Assembly (NCBI GenBank): GCA_050015935.1
Contig: JBEKAL010000086.1
Location: 1-13,219, forward strand
DNA: 13,219 nt
Source of the DNA: Roseiarcus sp050015935
GTDB taxonomy: Bacteria; Pseudomonadota; Alphaproteobacteria; Rhizobiales; Beijerinckiaceae
Direction of reading: 5' to 3'
The notes below the pieces were generated by a model. It was not told where the DNA came from. It ran no database searches and worked only from the letters and a program-made list of their open reading frames with translations. How positions within the stretch are numbered: position 1 is the first letter of the stretch; each line of letters begins with the position of its first letter. This document shows, one piece after another, positions 13,161 to 13,219 of the stretch. A program made the position numbers and the translations under genes.

Positions 13161-13219
13161 ATGGACATCCACCAGCGCGACGATCTGGCTTTGCCCCGAT
13201 CGCTCCCTGAGTTTCAACA
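13161..13219 (+). CDS. Possible start of a transposase (IS1595-like), partial at right edge
   Basis: The frame reads MDIHQRDDLALPRSLPEFQ and then runs off the window. LPRSLPEFQ resembles the N-terminus of IS1595-family transposases (LPKTLPEFQ, followed by a zinc-ribbon domain that would lie outside). An alternative start is ATG at 13152. No clear ribosome site is visible. With only 19 residues this is a weak call. Confidence 0.3.
   Translation, partial: MDIHQRDDLALPRSLPEFQ

Noticed and set aside
1..13219. CRISPR arrays, tRNA and rRNA genes
   Set aside because: No regularly spaced repeats, no tRNA-like cloverleaf and no rRNA signature were seen on either strand by eye; a tool search was not possible.

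Overview
The window looks like chromosomal DNA of a GC-rich alphaproteobacterium of the order Hyphomicrobiales (Rhizobiales). The evidence is a long alphaproteobacterial GyrB, an RppH-type Nudix gene beside a divergent polysaccharide deacetylase, a DUF2865 protein, a YkuD transpeptidase and IS630/IS21 remnants of the kind common in that order. A methylotroph/methanotroph-like relative (Beijerinckiaceae/Methylocystaceae) would fit, but the genus is a guess.

Layout. (1) 1-1556, minus strand: the deacetylase-family gene followed by rppH, which runs off the left edge. (2) 1816-4290, plus strand: intact gyrB, divergent from the deacetylase, with a TATAAT box between them. (3) 4291-5385: no intact gene. 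It holds a 45-codon minus-strand C-terminal fragment, a 141-bp element with 14-bp inverted ends, a stretch resembling the 5' end of a group II intron, and the orphan C-terminus of a type I restriction specificity subunit (HsdS). (4) 5386-6157, minus: a bacterial PH-domain membrane protein and a 62-aa membrane protein. (5) 6158-7459: a second decayed zone with a strong minus-strand hairpin/terminator, a CocE/S15-hydrolase fragment, an IS630 transposase remnant with an in-frame TGA, and a wrbA C-terminal fragment broken by a 5-bp tandem duplication. (6) 7460-9449: an L,D-transpeptidase (minus), then a 70-aa gene overlapping a DUF2865 secreted/anchored protein (plus). (7) 9473-13219, plus: an IstB fragment, then two ~190-bp direct repeats (about 88% identical by hand alignment), one upstream of a DUF883/ElaB-like plus holin-X-like pair, the other upstream of a CsbD-like gene. 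Small hydrophobic proteins of 28, 52 and 55 aa, most with clear Shine-Dalgarno sites, are interspersed. A short RlpA-like gene with a probable nonsense mutation and perhaps the first codons of a transposase (right edge) complete the window.

How it fits together. The left part is housekeeping (topology, mRNA 5'-end processing, envelope). The right part is an envelope/stress-type accessory island: peptidoglycan cross-linking (YkuD), septal/peptidoglycan binding (RlpA-like), membrane-anchored DUF883, holin-like and CsbD-like proteins and tiny membrane peptides. It was assembled or duplicated around repeated upstream segments and surrounded by transposon debris. No CRISPR array, tRNA or rRNA was recognised. 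The most interesting structure is the duplicated upstream segment with a conserved dyad, together with a recurring 11-bp motif (TCGGAATCTAC) near several of these small genes.
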